In this document: piece after piece, positions 46,015 to 54,993 of the stretch
Position numbering within the stretch: the first letter of the stretch is position 1
How the letters are laid out: each line of letters opens with the position of its first letter
Assembly (NCBI RefSeq): GCF_001693735.1
Contig: NZ_LWDV01000009.1
Coordinates: 617,753-681,752 of the forward strand
DNA length: 64,000 nt
Origin: Orenia metallireducens
GTDB taxonomy: Bacteria; Bacillota; Halanaerobiia; Halobacteroidales; Halobacteroidaceae
Reading direction: 5' to 3'
Notes under the pieces: generated by a model
Told to the model about the DNA's origin: nothing
Databases searched by the model: none
Seen by the model: the letters and a program-made list of their open reading frames with translations, nothing else
Program-made: the position numbers and the translations under genes

Positions 46015-46410
46015 GGTATATTGGGATATTTTCACTTTAAGAAAGTAGACAAAATTCTTAGGTTTCAGCCCAAGACTACTTCCTACGGGGCACGCTTAAG
46101 GGCGAGTTTTACCTTCGGGGTTATAAAGCAACCCCTGCATAGCAAGTACAGCCCAGAACAAAAACTCTTCGTGGCTCTCTAGGGAATATAGAACAATTCC
46201 CTTCGCACAAAACCAGTAAAACCAGCCCACTCACTACGCAACCAAATTATTAACTATTATCATCGATAAATTTTTTAGTTAAATTCCTGCTACCCCCTAC
46301 ATTCTGACTCAATTTTTGCTTCGTTCAAACAGAAATTTTTTTCGGTTTTAAAGACCTTAACGGTCAACTGTAGACTATAAAATGAAGTAAAAGTGTCGCA
46401 ATATCTATAA
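46015..46410. repeat. Large intergenic repeat element (copy 5)
   Basis: About 400 bases, from GTATATTGGGATATTTTCAC to AAAAGTGTCGCAATATCTAT. The inside is more GC-rich than its surroundings and holds no ORF. Its right third matches the partial element at 38572-38660. With the AT-rich flanks it fills the gap between spo0M and the Dps gene. Confidence 0.6.
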
Positions 46411-46537
46411 ATTATATCAATTTTTTAATAGTATAAAAAGTTGTTTCTTAGAAACTATTTTAAATTTTTGTATAAAAACCATAATAATTGACAATAATTT
46501 TAATGTATTTAATAAATATTTGCAGGGAGGAACTAAA

Positions 46538-47281
46538 ATGAATACAATTCAAGTTTTATCACCAACTAATAATGAGATATCAGAGGTTAAAGAGAGCATG
46601 AATAACTTTAACGGGGCTTTCAACCTTAATAAATCAGGCTTTGACCCTAACATGCCAGGTCACTCCTCAGATCATAGTATGGTCTTCCGTCAAGAGCCTA
46701 GAACTGCTAAGAAGGAGTTAGCTGGAATTGGATTGCCCCAAAATATTAGATTAGAGATAGGGCTGATGTTAGATGATCATCAGTGTGCTTTAACGATAGC
46801 CTTACATCAATATAATAAGCATCACTGGCTGACAGAGGGGGCAGAGTCTTTCTTTAGCATTCATCATATGTTAGATGAGCATATTCAAAAAACTCAAAAG
46901 CATATCGATATGATAGGAGAACGAGTTGCTAGATTAGGAGTTGTTCCTACTGCCCACCCAGTTACTCAGCATAAGCTATCTTATATTAAGCATGAGGTAG
47001 AAGGTCGCTATACTATGCGTGATTTTCTTCGCAATGATTTAGAGAATGAATTGAAGATGCAGGAGATGATGAGAAAGACAATTACCCGTGCTCATGAAGC
47101 CCATGACTATGGTACCGCTGAGGTCTTACAAGAGGTATTATTAGATAGAGAAGACTTTGGATACCATATCTATAGTCTACTTGAAGACGATACTTTAGTT
47201 AGAGGAATGAATCATCTATTAGATCAGCAAAATGATATTGTTCGAAGAAATTCGATTAATTCTCAGGATAAATTTCAGTAG
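46538..47281 (+). CDS. Dps-like ferritin-family protein
   Basis: A 247-residue four-helix ferritin-like protein. The ferroxidase-type motif is visible as LHQYNKHHWLTEGAESFFSI then HHMLDEH (about 90-118), matching the Dps pattern of His, Trp, Gly, His and Asp/Glu. It is longer than classical Dps (about 150-170), with an extra 65-residue N-terminus and a C-terminal tail. Dps proteins store iron and shield DNA under oxidative stress. The ATG at 46538 follows GGGAGG. Confidence 0.82.
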   Translation: MNTIQVLSPTNNEISEVKESMNNFNGAFNLNKSGFDPNMPGHSSDHSMVFRQEPRTAKKELAGIGLPQNIRLEIGLMLDDHQCALTIALHQYNKHHWLTEGAESFFSIHHMLDEHIQKTQKHIDMIGERVARLGVVPTAHPVTQHKLSYIKHEVEGRYTMRDFLRNDLENELKMQEMMRKTITRAHEAHDYGTAEVLQEVLLDREDFGYHIYSLLEDDTLVRGMNHLLDQQNDIVRRNSINSQDKFQ

Positions 47282-47325
47282 AAGGCAGTGATGAGTGACA
47301 GGTTTAAATTCAATAGATTAAAATA

Positions 47326-47361
47326 TAAGACAGCTATAGGATAAATCCTATAGCTGTCTTA
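47326..47361. terminator. Bidirectional terminator, Dps / deacetylase-like gene
   Basis: Seventeen-base perfect arms (core GACAGCTATAGGAT) around AA, between convergent genes. Confidence 0.85.
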
Positions 47362-47364
47362 TTA

Positions 47365-48696
47365 TCATTTAAATGATAACAACTCATCCTTCCTCTTATC
47401 CTGAAGATAAACGATCTTAAATTGTGATCTATCCTTTGCTCTTTGATACTCTTGATAACCCAAATTACAGCAATCTTCACAAAGGTTATGAGGGATAATA
47501 ATAGCTCTAATCTTCCCATGTGAAGAAGGCCTAGCTACAGAGTCTATTATCATTAGCCCTGCACAGTCAGCACAGATTTTAATCTTAACCTCTTGATTTT
47601 CTGTAATATTAGCAGTATCATAATAGATATTTCGCTTAGTAGTATAATAATCTTTAGAATTAAACTTCTTTTGGATATCAACTTTGTCTTTATTCTCCCA
47701 AGCTTTAAGTAGTTTTTCCACATCTTTTTTGATAGTATCAGTGATCTTTGGTGATTGTTTTTTGATAGAAGGGTGATAATCAGGTTCTTTAATCTGACTA
47801 TAATCTAAGCCTGCCATAGCTAAGATTATCCCCACATTGACATAAGGGAGAGCTGCTTCAATCGAATAACCCCCCTGTAAAATAGCTAGATCAGGGTCCA
47901 ACTTAGCATTTAACTCTGCATAACCCTGAGCAGAAATACTCATATTTGTCAAAGGATCACTATAGTGATTATCTTGACCTGCTGCATTAATTACCAAATC
48001 CGGCTTAAAATCATCAAGAATAGGTAAGATCAAATTATCAAGGGAATATAATAGACCTTCATCGGTGGTATTAGGTGGTAGAGGTAAATTTATCGTTCTA
48101 CCATAAGCACCTGGTCCACCTAAATCATCTACAAATCCTGTCCCAGGATATAAAGTTCTTCCATCTTGATGTAAAGAGATATGTAAGACATTAGGGTCAT
48201 TATAATAGATATTCTGAGTTCCATCAGCATGGTGGGCATCTGTATCAACAAAGGCAATCTTTAAATCACTACCATATCTCTGCCTTAAATGTTCAACCAT
48301 GATTGCTTCATTATTAATAGTACAAAAACCTCTAGCACCATGTACCACTTGAAAAGCATGGTGCCCTGGTGGTCTAATAATAGCAAAAGCTTTGTCTACC
48401 TCACCTTCCATCACCAACTCTCCTGCTTTAATAGCTCCTCCTGCTGAAATCAGATGGGGCATAGTCACGATATTATCTATATCTGGAACACAGATATGAG
48501 TTCTCTCTACATCTTCTTTGCTAGCAATAATAGGATTATACTCTCTAATTCCTCCAATATCCAAAATCCCTTCTTCTAAAATCTGATCTTTTGTATATAA
48601 CAATCTCTCTTCCCTTTCAGGATGAGTAGGTGAGATAGCCCAATCAAAGGCAGGAAAGAAGATCAGTCCTAGCTTCTTCTTAGCATTAATTCTCAT
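47365..48696 (-). CDS. Histone-deacetylase-family hydrolase with C-terminal CxxC pairs
   Basis: A 443-residue zinc hydrolase of the HDAC/AcuC/acetylpolyamine amidohydrolase superfamily. IIRPPGHHAF (about 107-115) holds the tandem His, DTDAHHADGTQ (about 152-162) the zinc Asp and His, and NAAGQDNHYSDPL the second Asp. After about residue 300 comes an extra domain with CADC and CEDC pairs, likely a zinc knuckle. Bacterial relatives remove acetyl groups from proteins, polyamines or other amides. It overlaps the upstream hydantoinase-like gene by 11 bases, implying a joint function. Confidence 0.85.
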   Translation of the reverse strand: MRINAKKKLGLIFFPAFDWAISPTHPEREERLLYTKDQILEEGILDIGGIREYNPIIASKEDVERTHICVPDIDNIVTMPHLISAGGAIKAGELVMEGEVDKAFAIIRPPGHHAFQVVHGARGFCTINNEAIMVEHLRQRYGSDLKIAFVDTDAHHADGTQNIYYNDPNVLHISLHQDGRTLYPGTGFVDDLGGPGAYGRTINLPLPPNTTDEGLLYSLDNLILPILDDFKPDLVINAAGQDNHYSDPLTNMSISAQGYAELNAKLDPDLAILQGGYSIEAALPYVNVGIILAMAGLDYSQIKEPDYHPSIKKQSPKITDTIKKDVEKLLKAWENKDKVDIQKKFNSKDYYTTKRNIYYDTANITENQEVKIKICADCAGLMIIDSVARPSSHGKIRAIIIPHNLCEDCCNLGYQEYQRAKDRSQFKIVYLQDKRKDELLSFK

Positions 48697-50353
48697 CAAA
48701 TCCCTCCCAATTCAATCTTTCTTTTAAGCCAGGTTTAATTTGAGCTGTAACTTCAATAACCTGACCAATTGTACTAAAACCACGCACCAGATTAAAGGAT
48801 TGAGCATTGATAATTTCAATTGGAACTTTAGTGTTGGCATTTTTCCCAAGTTCTCCCTTAACCCTCTCTTTAGCTTGATCCAAGCTGAAGTTAGTATCAA
48901 CTTTACCCCTTATTTCTAACTCTGGAATATAGTAATATCCTTGAGAAGTATCAGCATATAAGGTACATTTTTGAGTAATTTGAGCTAAGGCTGCTCCAAT
49001 AGCATTAGCTACTTGTGAATCTTTAGGTAGGTGATAATCAAGTTTTAGCTTACTAGATAACTTTTCTGCTAAAGCCTCAGCTGGTCCACCAATAATAACT
49101 AAATTATCTGGCTCTATCTGAGTAGAACTCAATAATTCATTGATAGTATAAACTGGCTGACTATTGAGTTGTTTTAAAATCTCCTCAACCTTTGAGTTTA
49201 TCTTCTGACAAAATCTATCTAAAATCAATTCTGCAGTCTCCCTTAGTGGTAAGTTCAGCTCTTGAGCCAAGGGCTCTAAACTCTCTTTAGCCAGCCTTTT
49301 ATCACCAATCTCACTTAACTCTAATAGTACTAGAGCATCTGTAGGAGTAGGAGCAGGTCCTCCTAGACAAGCAGCAGGTCCCTTTCTTACTGGTCCAATC
49401 TTTATATCATTATCTACTATTTGAACTAAACTATCCCCTCCACAAGGAATCGATTGATTAAATAGTCCCCTAATTAAGGTTCTATAATTATTGATCTCTA
49501 TCCCATCTGGATTAAACAAGGGAACACCCTCAATAAATATAGAGATATCCGTCGTTGTCCCACCAATATCTAAACCAACAGTAGTACCTGTTAACTTACT
49601 TAAACTTAAAATTCCCATAATACTAGCAGCAGGACCTGAGTTAACACTCTCAATTGGAACTTTAGTAGATTCACTCAAAGGCATAGTTCCCCCATCAGCT
49701 TTTAAAATATAAATCTCTTCTTTAAGCCCCAACTCATCTAGCCCAGCTTTTATCTCTCTAACAAACTCTTTATAATGTCCTTGAATAATGCTATTTAAAT
49801 ATGTAGTTGCTACACGGCGAGAATAATTTAAACTCCCTGATAATCTATGTCCTAGACTAATCTCTACTTGAGGATACTTCTCTTTAATTAAATCTTTAAC
49901 TTGTAGCTCCTGTTTAGGATTGCGATTAGAGAATTTACCACAGATTCCAATCTGCTTAACTCCTTCTTTAATTAACTCTGAAACTATAGTCTCTATTTCT
50001 TGCAAATTAAGCTTTTCAACCTCTCTACCTCTGTGATCAATAGAGCCAGAGATAATTTTAGTATAGGGACTATAACTATAGTATGTGGGATTTAGTCCAG
50101 GTCCAGGGATTAAAATTAATCCTATTTTAGGATAATTCTCTTCACTAATCAAGTTAGTTGCTAAAGTTGTACTTAGCACAATACTATCGATTCTTTTACT
50201 ATCTATATCTGCAATCAGGTTCTGGCAACTAGTTAAAATTGTTCCAGTGAGATTATTATGATTAGTGGTAATCTTACTAGTCTTAAGTATATCTTGCTTA
50301 TCAATTAAAATTCCATCAGTATGGGTTCCCCCAATATCAATACCTAACTTCAC
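48686..50353 (-). CDS. Hydantoinase A/oxoprolinase-family protein
   Basis: A 555-residue ATP-dependent hydrolase of the HyuA family. GIDIGGTHTDGILID opens the actin-like fold; VLSTTLATNLI, YLNSIIQGHYKEF, LKADGGTMPL and VGLDIGGTTTDIS are family marks. HyuA proteins normally pair with HyuB to open hydantoin, oxoproline or acetone-type substrates, but no HyuB is here. It is translationally coupled to a deacetylase-like hydrolase. Confidence 0.87.
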   Translation of the reverse strand: MKLGIDIGGTHTDGILIDKQDILKTSKITTNHNNLTGTILTSCQNLIADIDSKRIDSIVLSTTLATNLISEENYPKIGLILIPGPGLNPTYYSYSPYTKIISGSIDHRGREVEKLNLQEIETIVSELIKEGVKQIGICGKFSNRNPKQELQVKDLIKEKYPQVEISLGHRLSGSLNYSRRVATTYLNSIIQGHYKEFVREIKAGLDELGLKEEIYILKADGGTMPLSESTKVPIESVNSGPAASIMGILSLSKLTGTTVGLDIGGTTTDISIFIEGVPLFNPDGIEINNYRTLIRGLFNQSIPCGGDSLVQIVDNDIKIGPVRKGPAACLGGPAPTPTDALVLLELSEIGDKRLAKESLEPLAQELNLPLRETAELILDRFCQKINSKVEEILKQLNSQPVYTINELLSSTQIEPDNLVIIGGPAEALAEKLSSKLKLDYHLPKDSQVANAIGAALAQITQKCTLYADTSQGYYYIPELEIRGKVDTNFSLDQAKERVKGELGKNANTKVPIEIINAQSFNLVRGFSTIGQVIEVTAQIKPGLKERLNWEGFDEN

Positions 50354-50382
50354 TTAAAGTCACCTCCATAATAATTTAACAA

Positions 50383-50442
50383 AGATATAATAAAAATAAT
50401 GCTGATTCTAATATTAGAATCAGCATTATTTTTATTATATCT
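50383..50442. terminator. 60-bp perfect palindrome, terminator of hydrogenase operon
   Basis: Two exact 30-base arms with no loop (centre GATTCTAATATTAGAATC), T-rich on either strand. It sits between the end of the hydrogenase operon and the hydantoinase gene start. Confidence 0.85.
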
Positions 50443-50499
50443 ATTAATCAGGATAACCTATTAACTGTAAATTTGCAAATCTTACATTAATGATATAGA

Positions 50500-50982
50500 T
50501 TATAATTCAAGATGATTATATTGATAGTAAATGTTACAGCTTCCTTCCTCTAATACCATACAAGGACCCTTGGGATCTAATGGATTGCAGTCTTTAGCAA
50601 ATAATCTACAATCAATAGGTCTTTTCTTCCCTTTTAGGATATCTTCACAGATACAAGGTGACTGCTGCTTTTTGTTTATTCTCTTAATTCTAAATTTCTG
50701 CTTAACATCAAAGCTAATATATCCCTTCTTTAATTTTAATCCACTCCCTTGTATCCGCTCTAATCTATACCAATTAATCTCATTAATCTCAAAGATATTA
50801 TGAATAGTAGCTATTACCTTTAAATTCCCTTGAGCCTTGACTATACTACTATATAAATTCTTCACTTTATTAATCCCCTTTTTTATCATTTTTAACACCT
50901 TATATAAAGCCATAATAATATCAAACCTTTCATTACCAGCAATTACTGCTAGTATATTTATTAAATATAAAGCTAAAGGCAC
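50500..50982 (-). CDS. HypD C-terminal part, truncated hydrogenase maturation protein
   Basis: A 160-residue protein matching only the last 140 or so residues of HypD, which assembles the Fe(CN)2CO group of [NiFe] hydrogenase. The match covers AGNERFDIIMALYKVLK, IQGSGLKLKKGYISFD, and the cluster region CIC, DCRLFAKDCNPLDP, GPCMVLEEGSCNIYY with its cysteines intact. The N-terminal CN-handling cysteines are absent. GTG start after AAAGGTAG, six bases past the large-subunit stop. It may be a remnant or a retained partial function. Confidence 0.75.
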   Translation of the reverse strand: MPLALYLINILAVIAGNERFDIIMALYKVLKMIKKGINKVKNLYSSIVKAQGNLKVIATIHNIFEINEINWYRLERIQGSGLKLKKGYISFDVKQKFRIKRINKKQQSPCICEDILKGKKRPIDCRLFAKDCNPLDPKGPCMVLEEGSCNIYYQYNHLEL

Positions 50983-50988
50983 CTACCT

Positions 50989-52440
50989 TTAAAAAACTAC
51001 CTTATCCTTAAGATTTCCTTCAACATCAAGTACATGGGTAGCACAGGACATACAAGGATCAAAGGAACGGATAATCCTACCTAAGATAGTGTATAGATCT
51101 CCAGGATAACGTAGCTTAGTTCCTACCATCGCATTTTCAACAGGTCCTAAATTCCCATAGGCATCTTTAGGCGAGAAATTCCAAACTGTGGGAGTAATAA
51201 TATTATACTTAATTATCTCTTTATCACTAATTTTGGCACTATGGAGTAAGCCTCCCCTCATAGCATCATTAGTAGCTATTACTTCATCTTTTATTGGCTT
51301 CTTGTTCTGCTTGATGGGTGCTTTATTACTAGGCTTTAATTTCAATAACCACTCCTCCATCAATTCAGTAATTAATAAGGTCTCTAAAGCTCTGGCCATA
51401 ATTCTATCCATTGTAGAGATCCCGCCTTTATAGAGTCCATTAATGATTAATCTAGCCAAAGGACCAGTCTCAAACTGCTCTCCTCCATACTTGACCGTCT
51501 TAATCCAGCTGTAGGCACTCTCCTTTAAGGGCTTAGGCTCTAACTCTCCATCATAGTTATTATCGACCTCCCCTTCAAACCATGAGTTAACAATCCCTTC
51601 ATTGATTAAATCAATATCTATCTCAGTTAACTGGTTACCCTTAAGAGCTCCACCCTTCCAAAGATACTTCTCATTCCTCTCACCAAACCTCCATAGTCCA
51701 AAAGATAATAGACGACAGGGGGTTACCCCTACCTCAAAATAATCGCTATAAACTCTAGAGATTAATTTAACATCTGCTAGCATGGTTTCACTGACAAAGT
51801 AATGAACCTTAGCAAGTAGAGCTAAGGCTGTATTAATCTTATCAATTGTTGGAGCTACAGCCACTCCTCCATGTAGAAAACTATGCTGGTGAGGAGCCTT
51901 TCCACCAAATAAGGCTAAAATCTGATGGCTTTGCTGGGCCGCCTTGATTGATTCAAAATAATTTGCTACCAATCTTTGATTATCACTAGGACTTAAACGA
52001 GCATCAAGGAGGTTCTGCCCATGAAAAGGAGGTCGATTGGGCATCTTTACATAATCAGGGAGACTAAATAGATAAAACTGTCTAATATGATTTTGCAAAA
52101 AATCTGCTCCATACATAATATTCCTTAGGTATTGAGCATTCTCGGAAATCCGATTTCCATATAGCTCATCTAATAGGTAGCTTCCAATAGCCCCATGAGC
52201 TAAAGAACAGATTCCACAGACCCGCTGAGTCATATACACAGCATCAGTGACCTTTCTACTTTTCATAATCCATTCAAAACCTCTAAACATTGTACTACTA
52301 GCATCTGCATCTATCACTTGATTTCTATCAATGGTTACCTTGACCGATAAGATACCACTTAAGCGAGTAACAGGGCTGAAAACTATCTTCTTCCTACTCA
52401 CCTTCTCCACCTCGCTGACCTCTTTTTCCAAGTTCTTCAT
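50989..52440 (-). CDS. [NiFe] hydrogenase large subunit
   Basis: A 483-residue catalytic subunit binding the NiFe centre. Both Cys pairs are intact: RVCGICSLAH near residue 75 and DPCMSCATH near the C-terminus, followed by a 14-residue tail (VLDVEGNLKDKVVF) to be cut by the maturation protease encoded divergently. I start at the ATG at 52440, giving MKNLEKEVSEVEKV; this overlaps the small-subunit gene end by 47 bases. Confidence 0.9.
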   Translation of the reverse strand: MKNLEKEVSEVEKVSRKKIVFSPVTRLSGILSVKVTIDRNQVIDADASSTMFRGFEWIMKSRKVTDAVYMTQRVCGICSLAHGAIGSYLLDELYGNRISENAQYLRNIMYGADFLQNHIRQFYLFSLPDYVKMPNRPPFHGQNLLDARLSPSDNQRLVANYFESIKAAQQSHQILALFGGKAPHQHSFLHGGVAVAPTIDKINTALALLAKVHYFVSETMLADVKLISRVYSDYFEVGVTPCRLLSFGLWRFGERNEKYLWKGGALKGNQLTEIDIDLINEGIVNSWFEGEVDNNYDGELEPKPLKESAYSWIKTVKYGGEQFETGPLARLIINGLYKGGISTMDRIMARALETLLITELMEEWLLKLKPSNKAPIKQNKKPIKDEVIATNDAMRGGLLHSAKISDKEIIKYNIITPTVWNFSPKDAYGNLGPVENAMVGTKLRYPGDLYTILGRIIRSFDPCMSCATHVLDVEGNLKDKVVF

Positions 52441-53347
52441 TTCTCTTCTCAGGTAGAGGTGTAAAAAAAGGTGTTGAACCATCGGGAAAGTCTGGGTTGG
52501 TACATCCAATACAAGGAGTATTAGCCTCTATTGGCCAGCTTTCATTAATCCATTGGCGATAAGGGCAATCGGCATAGGTCTTTGGTCCCACACAACCTTG
52601 ACTGAACATACATTCAATATCACCTAAAGATTCAGCAAAATTGCCTCGATCAAAATAGGATCGTCGCTGACAATGGCGATGAATCGTATATCCATAAAAT
52701 AAGGTCGGTCTCCCCAATTCATCTACCTCTGGTTGACCATACATCAATAGATGGGCTAAAGTCCCCACAAACCACTCTGCATTAACTGGACAACCACTCA
52801 CCTTAATTATCTCTCTATCTAATACCTCACTAACTGCGACACCACCAGTAATATTAGGTTTAGCTGCTGATGGTCCTCCAAAGCTAGCACAAGTTCCTAT
52901 TGTTACCACATACTTTGCCAATCCTCCTAACCATTTAACTACTTCCAAAGCAGTAATCTTTTCTCTTTCAGTTTCAATAACTATATTATATAAACCATTA
53001 GCTTTAGTAGGAATTGCCCCTTCTACTACTAAAGTAAACTCCCCTTTCTGATATCTAGCAACTCTATTTAAAATATCTACAGCATCTCTTCCCTGTGCTG
53101 CCATAAAGGTATTACTATATAGCAAATCAATCATCTCATCAAAGACTTGCCCTAAATATGGGTAGCTAGTATTCATAAAAGAAATATTATTATCACCACT
53201 ATCACTAGTTTCTAACCACAGCACAGGTAATTTATCATTATCTTTAGCTCTATAACCTTTAACAGAGGATAGGATATGCTGACTAAGTCCATAGTCTTGA
53301 TTATCTCTTAATCGATAACACTCCTTAACAAACTGCTCTCTTCTCAT
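52394..53347 (-). CDS. [NiFe] hydrogenase small subunit lacking the N-terminal CxxC pair
   Basis: A 317-residue electron-transfer subunit. The motif where relatives have CxGC reads LWLETSDSGDNNISF (43-57) with no Cys; the other two proximal ligands are present (TIGTCASFGG, VSGCPVNAEW), as are the distal and medial sites (HRHC, IECMFSQGC, YADC, TPCIGC). No twin-arginine signal and no membrane anchor are seen, so it should be cytoplasmic. It begins the small-large-HypD' operon. The proximal cluster must be different or absent. Confidence 0.85.
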   Translation of the reverse strand: MRREQFVKECYRLRDNQDYGLSQHILSSVKGYRAKDNDKLPVLWLETSDSGDNNISFMNTSYPYLGQVFDEMIDLLYSNTFMAAQGRDAVDILNRVARYQKGEFTLVVEGAIPTKANGLYNIVIETEREKITALEVVKWLGGLAKYVVTIGTCASFGGPSAAKPNITGGVAVSEVLDREIIKVSGCPVNAEWFVGTLAHLLMYGQPEVDELGRPTLFYGYTIHRHCQRRSYFDRGNFAESLGDIECMFSQGCVGPKTYADCPYRQWINESWPIEANTPCIGCTNPDFPDGSTPFFTPLPEKRNEELGKRGQRGGEGE

Positions 53348-53410
53348 ATTCTCACCCTTTAAAATATATCTTTAGCTAATAATATGTTTTAATTAGCATA
53401 AATATTAAAT

Positions 53411-53878
53411 ATGAACAATTCAAAATATAAGGTTTTAATAGTTGCTATGGGAAATTTAATCATGTCTGATGATGGTGTAGGAATACATGTGCTTAGGGAG
53501 TTGCAAAAAGGAAATTTAGCGGAAGATATATTACTCTTAGAAGTAGGTACTTCACCACTTAATTATCTAGAAGAGATAAGCCAATCAGAAAAGGTAATTA
53601 TAATCGATGCTATGAGAGGAGGTGCCACAGCTGGGAGTATCTATCGCTTAACAGAGGATAATATTAAATTTAATAGTAATAATACTAGAGATTTTCATGG
53701 ATATACTTTATTAAATGTAGTTGAGTTGGCTAGAGAGCTAACAGATTTACCTATAAATTTGATTATCTATGGAGTAGAACCTAAAAGTTTAGACTTAGGT
53801 GAAAAACTATCCCCAGATATAAAGAAATCAATCCCCACTTTAATCAATCTAATAATAAAAGAGGCTAGGGAACTTTAG
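53411..53878 (+). CDS. Hydrogenase maturation protease
   Basis: A 155-residue endopeptidase of the HyaD/HybD/HupD family that trims the large subunit after nickel insertion. GNLIMSDDGVG (14-24), IDAMRGG (about 72) and DFHGYTLLN (about 97) carry the metal-binding acidic and His residues. It is divergent from its substrate operon. The ATG at 53411 has no clear ribosome site, so translation may be weak or leaderless. Confidence 0.9.
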   Translation: MNNSKYKVLIVAMGNLIMSDDGVGIHVLRELQKGNLAEDILLLEVGTSPLNYLEEISQSEKVIIIDAMRGGATAGSIYRLTEDNIKFNSNNTRDFHGYTLLNVVELARELTDLPINLIIYGVEPKSLDLGEKLSPDIKKSIPTLINLIIKEAREL

Positions 53879-53901
53879 CCCGTAGCCTCTTTTATTATTA
53901 G
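53849..53901. terminator. Bidirectional hairpin terminator overlapping protease 3' end
   Basis: About 19-base arms (AATAATAAAAGAGGCTA and its complement) around 15 bases that include the protease stop, between convergent genes. Confidence 0.8.
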
Positions 53902-53904
53902 ATT

Positions 53905-54576
53905 TTACCCTATAGCCTCAGCCTTCTTTAATTCTGCTAACTTTCTATCAATCATAAATAGAACCTCTTTAGCATCCTTTTGCTTAGTTACATCATATCT
54001 ATCAGCATCAATGACAAGTATCTCTGATGCATCATAGTGATTAAATACCCAGTCATCATACTTTGAATGTAGATTTCTCATATAATCCTCCAACTCTGGA
54101 TTATGGTCAAATTGTTCAAAATCTCGTCCCCGTTTCTGAATTCTATCTTCTATTGTTTTAAAGGATGCTTGTAAATATATAAATAAATCCGGGGATTTTT
54201 TAGGCATATCTTCTAACTCTTCCATCATATTATTTAACAAATCGATATAACAGTCAAATTCTGCCTCACTCATATTCCCTTCTTCATAATTAATTCTAGC
54301 AAATAGCGCATCTTCATAGATACTACGATCTAATACATTATTTCTATCAATTAAAGCCTCTTTAATTGATTTAAACCTCTTATTTAGAAAATAAATCTGT
54401 AAAGCAAAAGCCCACCTCTTCTTATTATGATAAAATTTGTCCAATAAAGGGTTGTCATCTACACTCTCATAAAAAACATTACTATCCAAATGATCAGCTA
54501 TCATCTCTGCATATGTTGTCTTTCCTACTCCTATCATTCCACCTAGTACAATCACATAATTTCCCCCTTCAATCAT
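53905..54576 (-). CDS. Deoxynucleoside kinase
   Basis: A 223-residue dGK/dAK-type kinase that salvages deoxynucleosides. The P-loop is GGMIGVGKTT (12-21), YESVDDNPLL and DRSIYED are conserved substrate-binding segments, and QKRGRDFE is the lid. GGGGGA precedes ATG. Confidence 0.9.
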   Translation of the reverse strand: MIEGGNYVIVLGGMIGVGKTTYAEMIADHLDSNVFYESVDDNPLLDKFYHNKKRWAFALQIYFLNKRFKSIKEALIDRNNVLDRSIYEDALFARINYEEGNMSEAEFDCYIDLLNNMMEELEDMPKKSPDLFIYLQASFKTIEDRIQKRGRDFEQFDHNPELEDYMRNLHSKYDDWVFNHYDASEILVIDADRYDVTKQKDAKEVLFMIDRKLAELKKAEAIG

Positions 54577-54993
54577 TTCCTACAGCCCCTTCTACATCTA
54601 AAACTATTGACTTAAGTTAATAGTCTTTATAAGTATCCTTATTCCCTTTTATCCAACTTTAATCTTAAGTTAATCAATCCCTAAACAAATAAAAATCCCT
54701 TATATCAAGGGATAATTTATAATAATTTAGTTGGAAATCCATTTAAATACCAAATCATCTGTGTTCTTAGTAAATATTTTTAGTATTTCTCAATTTTTGA
54801 TATTTAGTAATAACAGATATCTTCTTTCCTCTAATACTATATTACATTATAACAAAAAATTCAACAAAAATAAAAAAGAGAGGAAAGAAAGATACCCTCA
54901 ATTTAATAAAATATTAGTATAGAATAACAACTGACAGATAACTAATAGGAACCTTTTTTCGTCACTTATTACTCATTCATATCTCAATATCTA
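54577..54993. other. Spacer with one terminator-like hairpin
   Basis: ATCCCTT, five bases, AAGGGAT (54695-54713), then TTTTATTT on the minus strand, could end the lipid-kinase transcript 280 bases late. The plus-strand open stretch at 54731-54922 has no ribosome site. The rest, including GATAACTAATAGG, looks like non-coding repeat debris. Confidence 0.45.

Noticed and set aside
46015-46410. GC-richer intergenic block as a structured RNA gene
   Set aside because: Its ends match the dispersed repeat family and no promoter or terminator frames it, so I call it a repeat; RNA-seq could change this.
54731-54922. 63-codon plus-strand frame
   Set aside because: No ribosome site, low-complexity Asn/Lys/Ser composition, and no recognisable domain.
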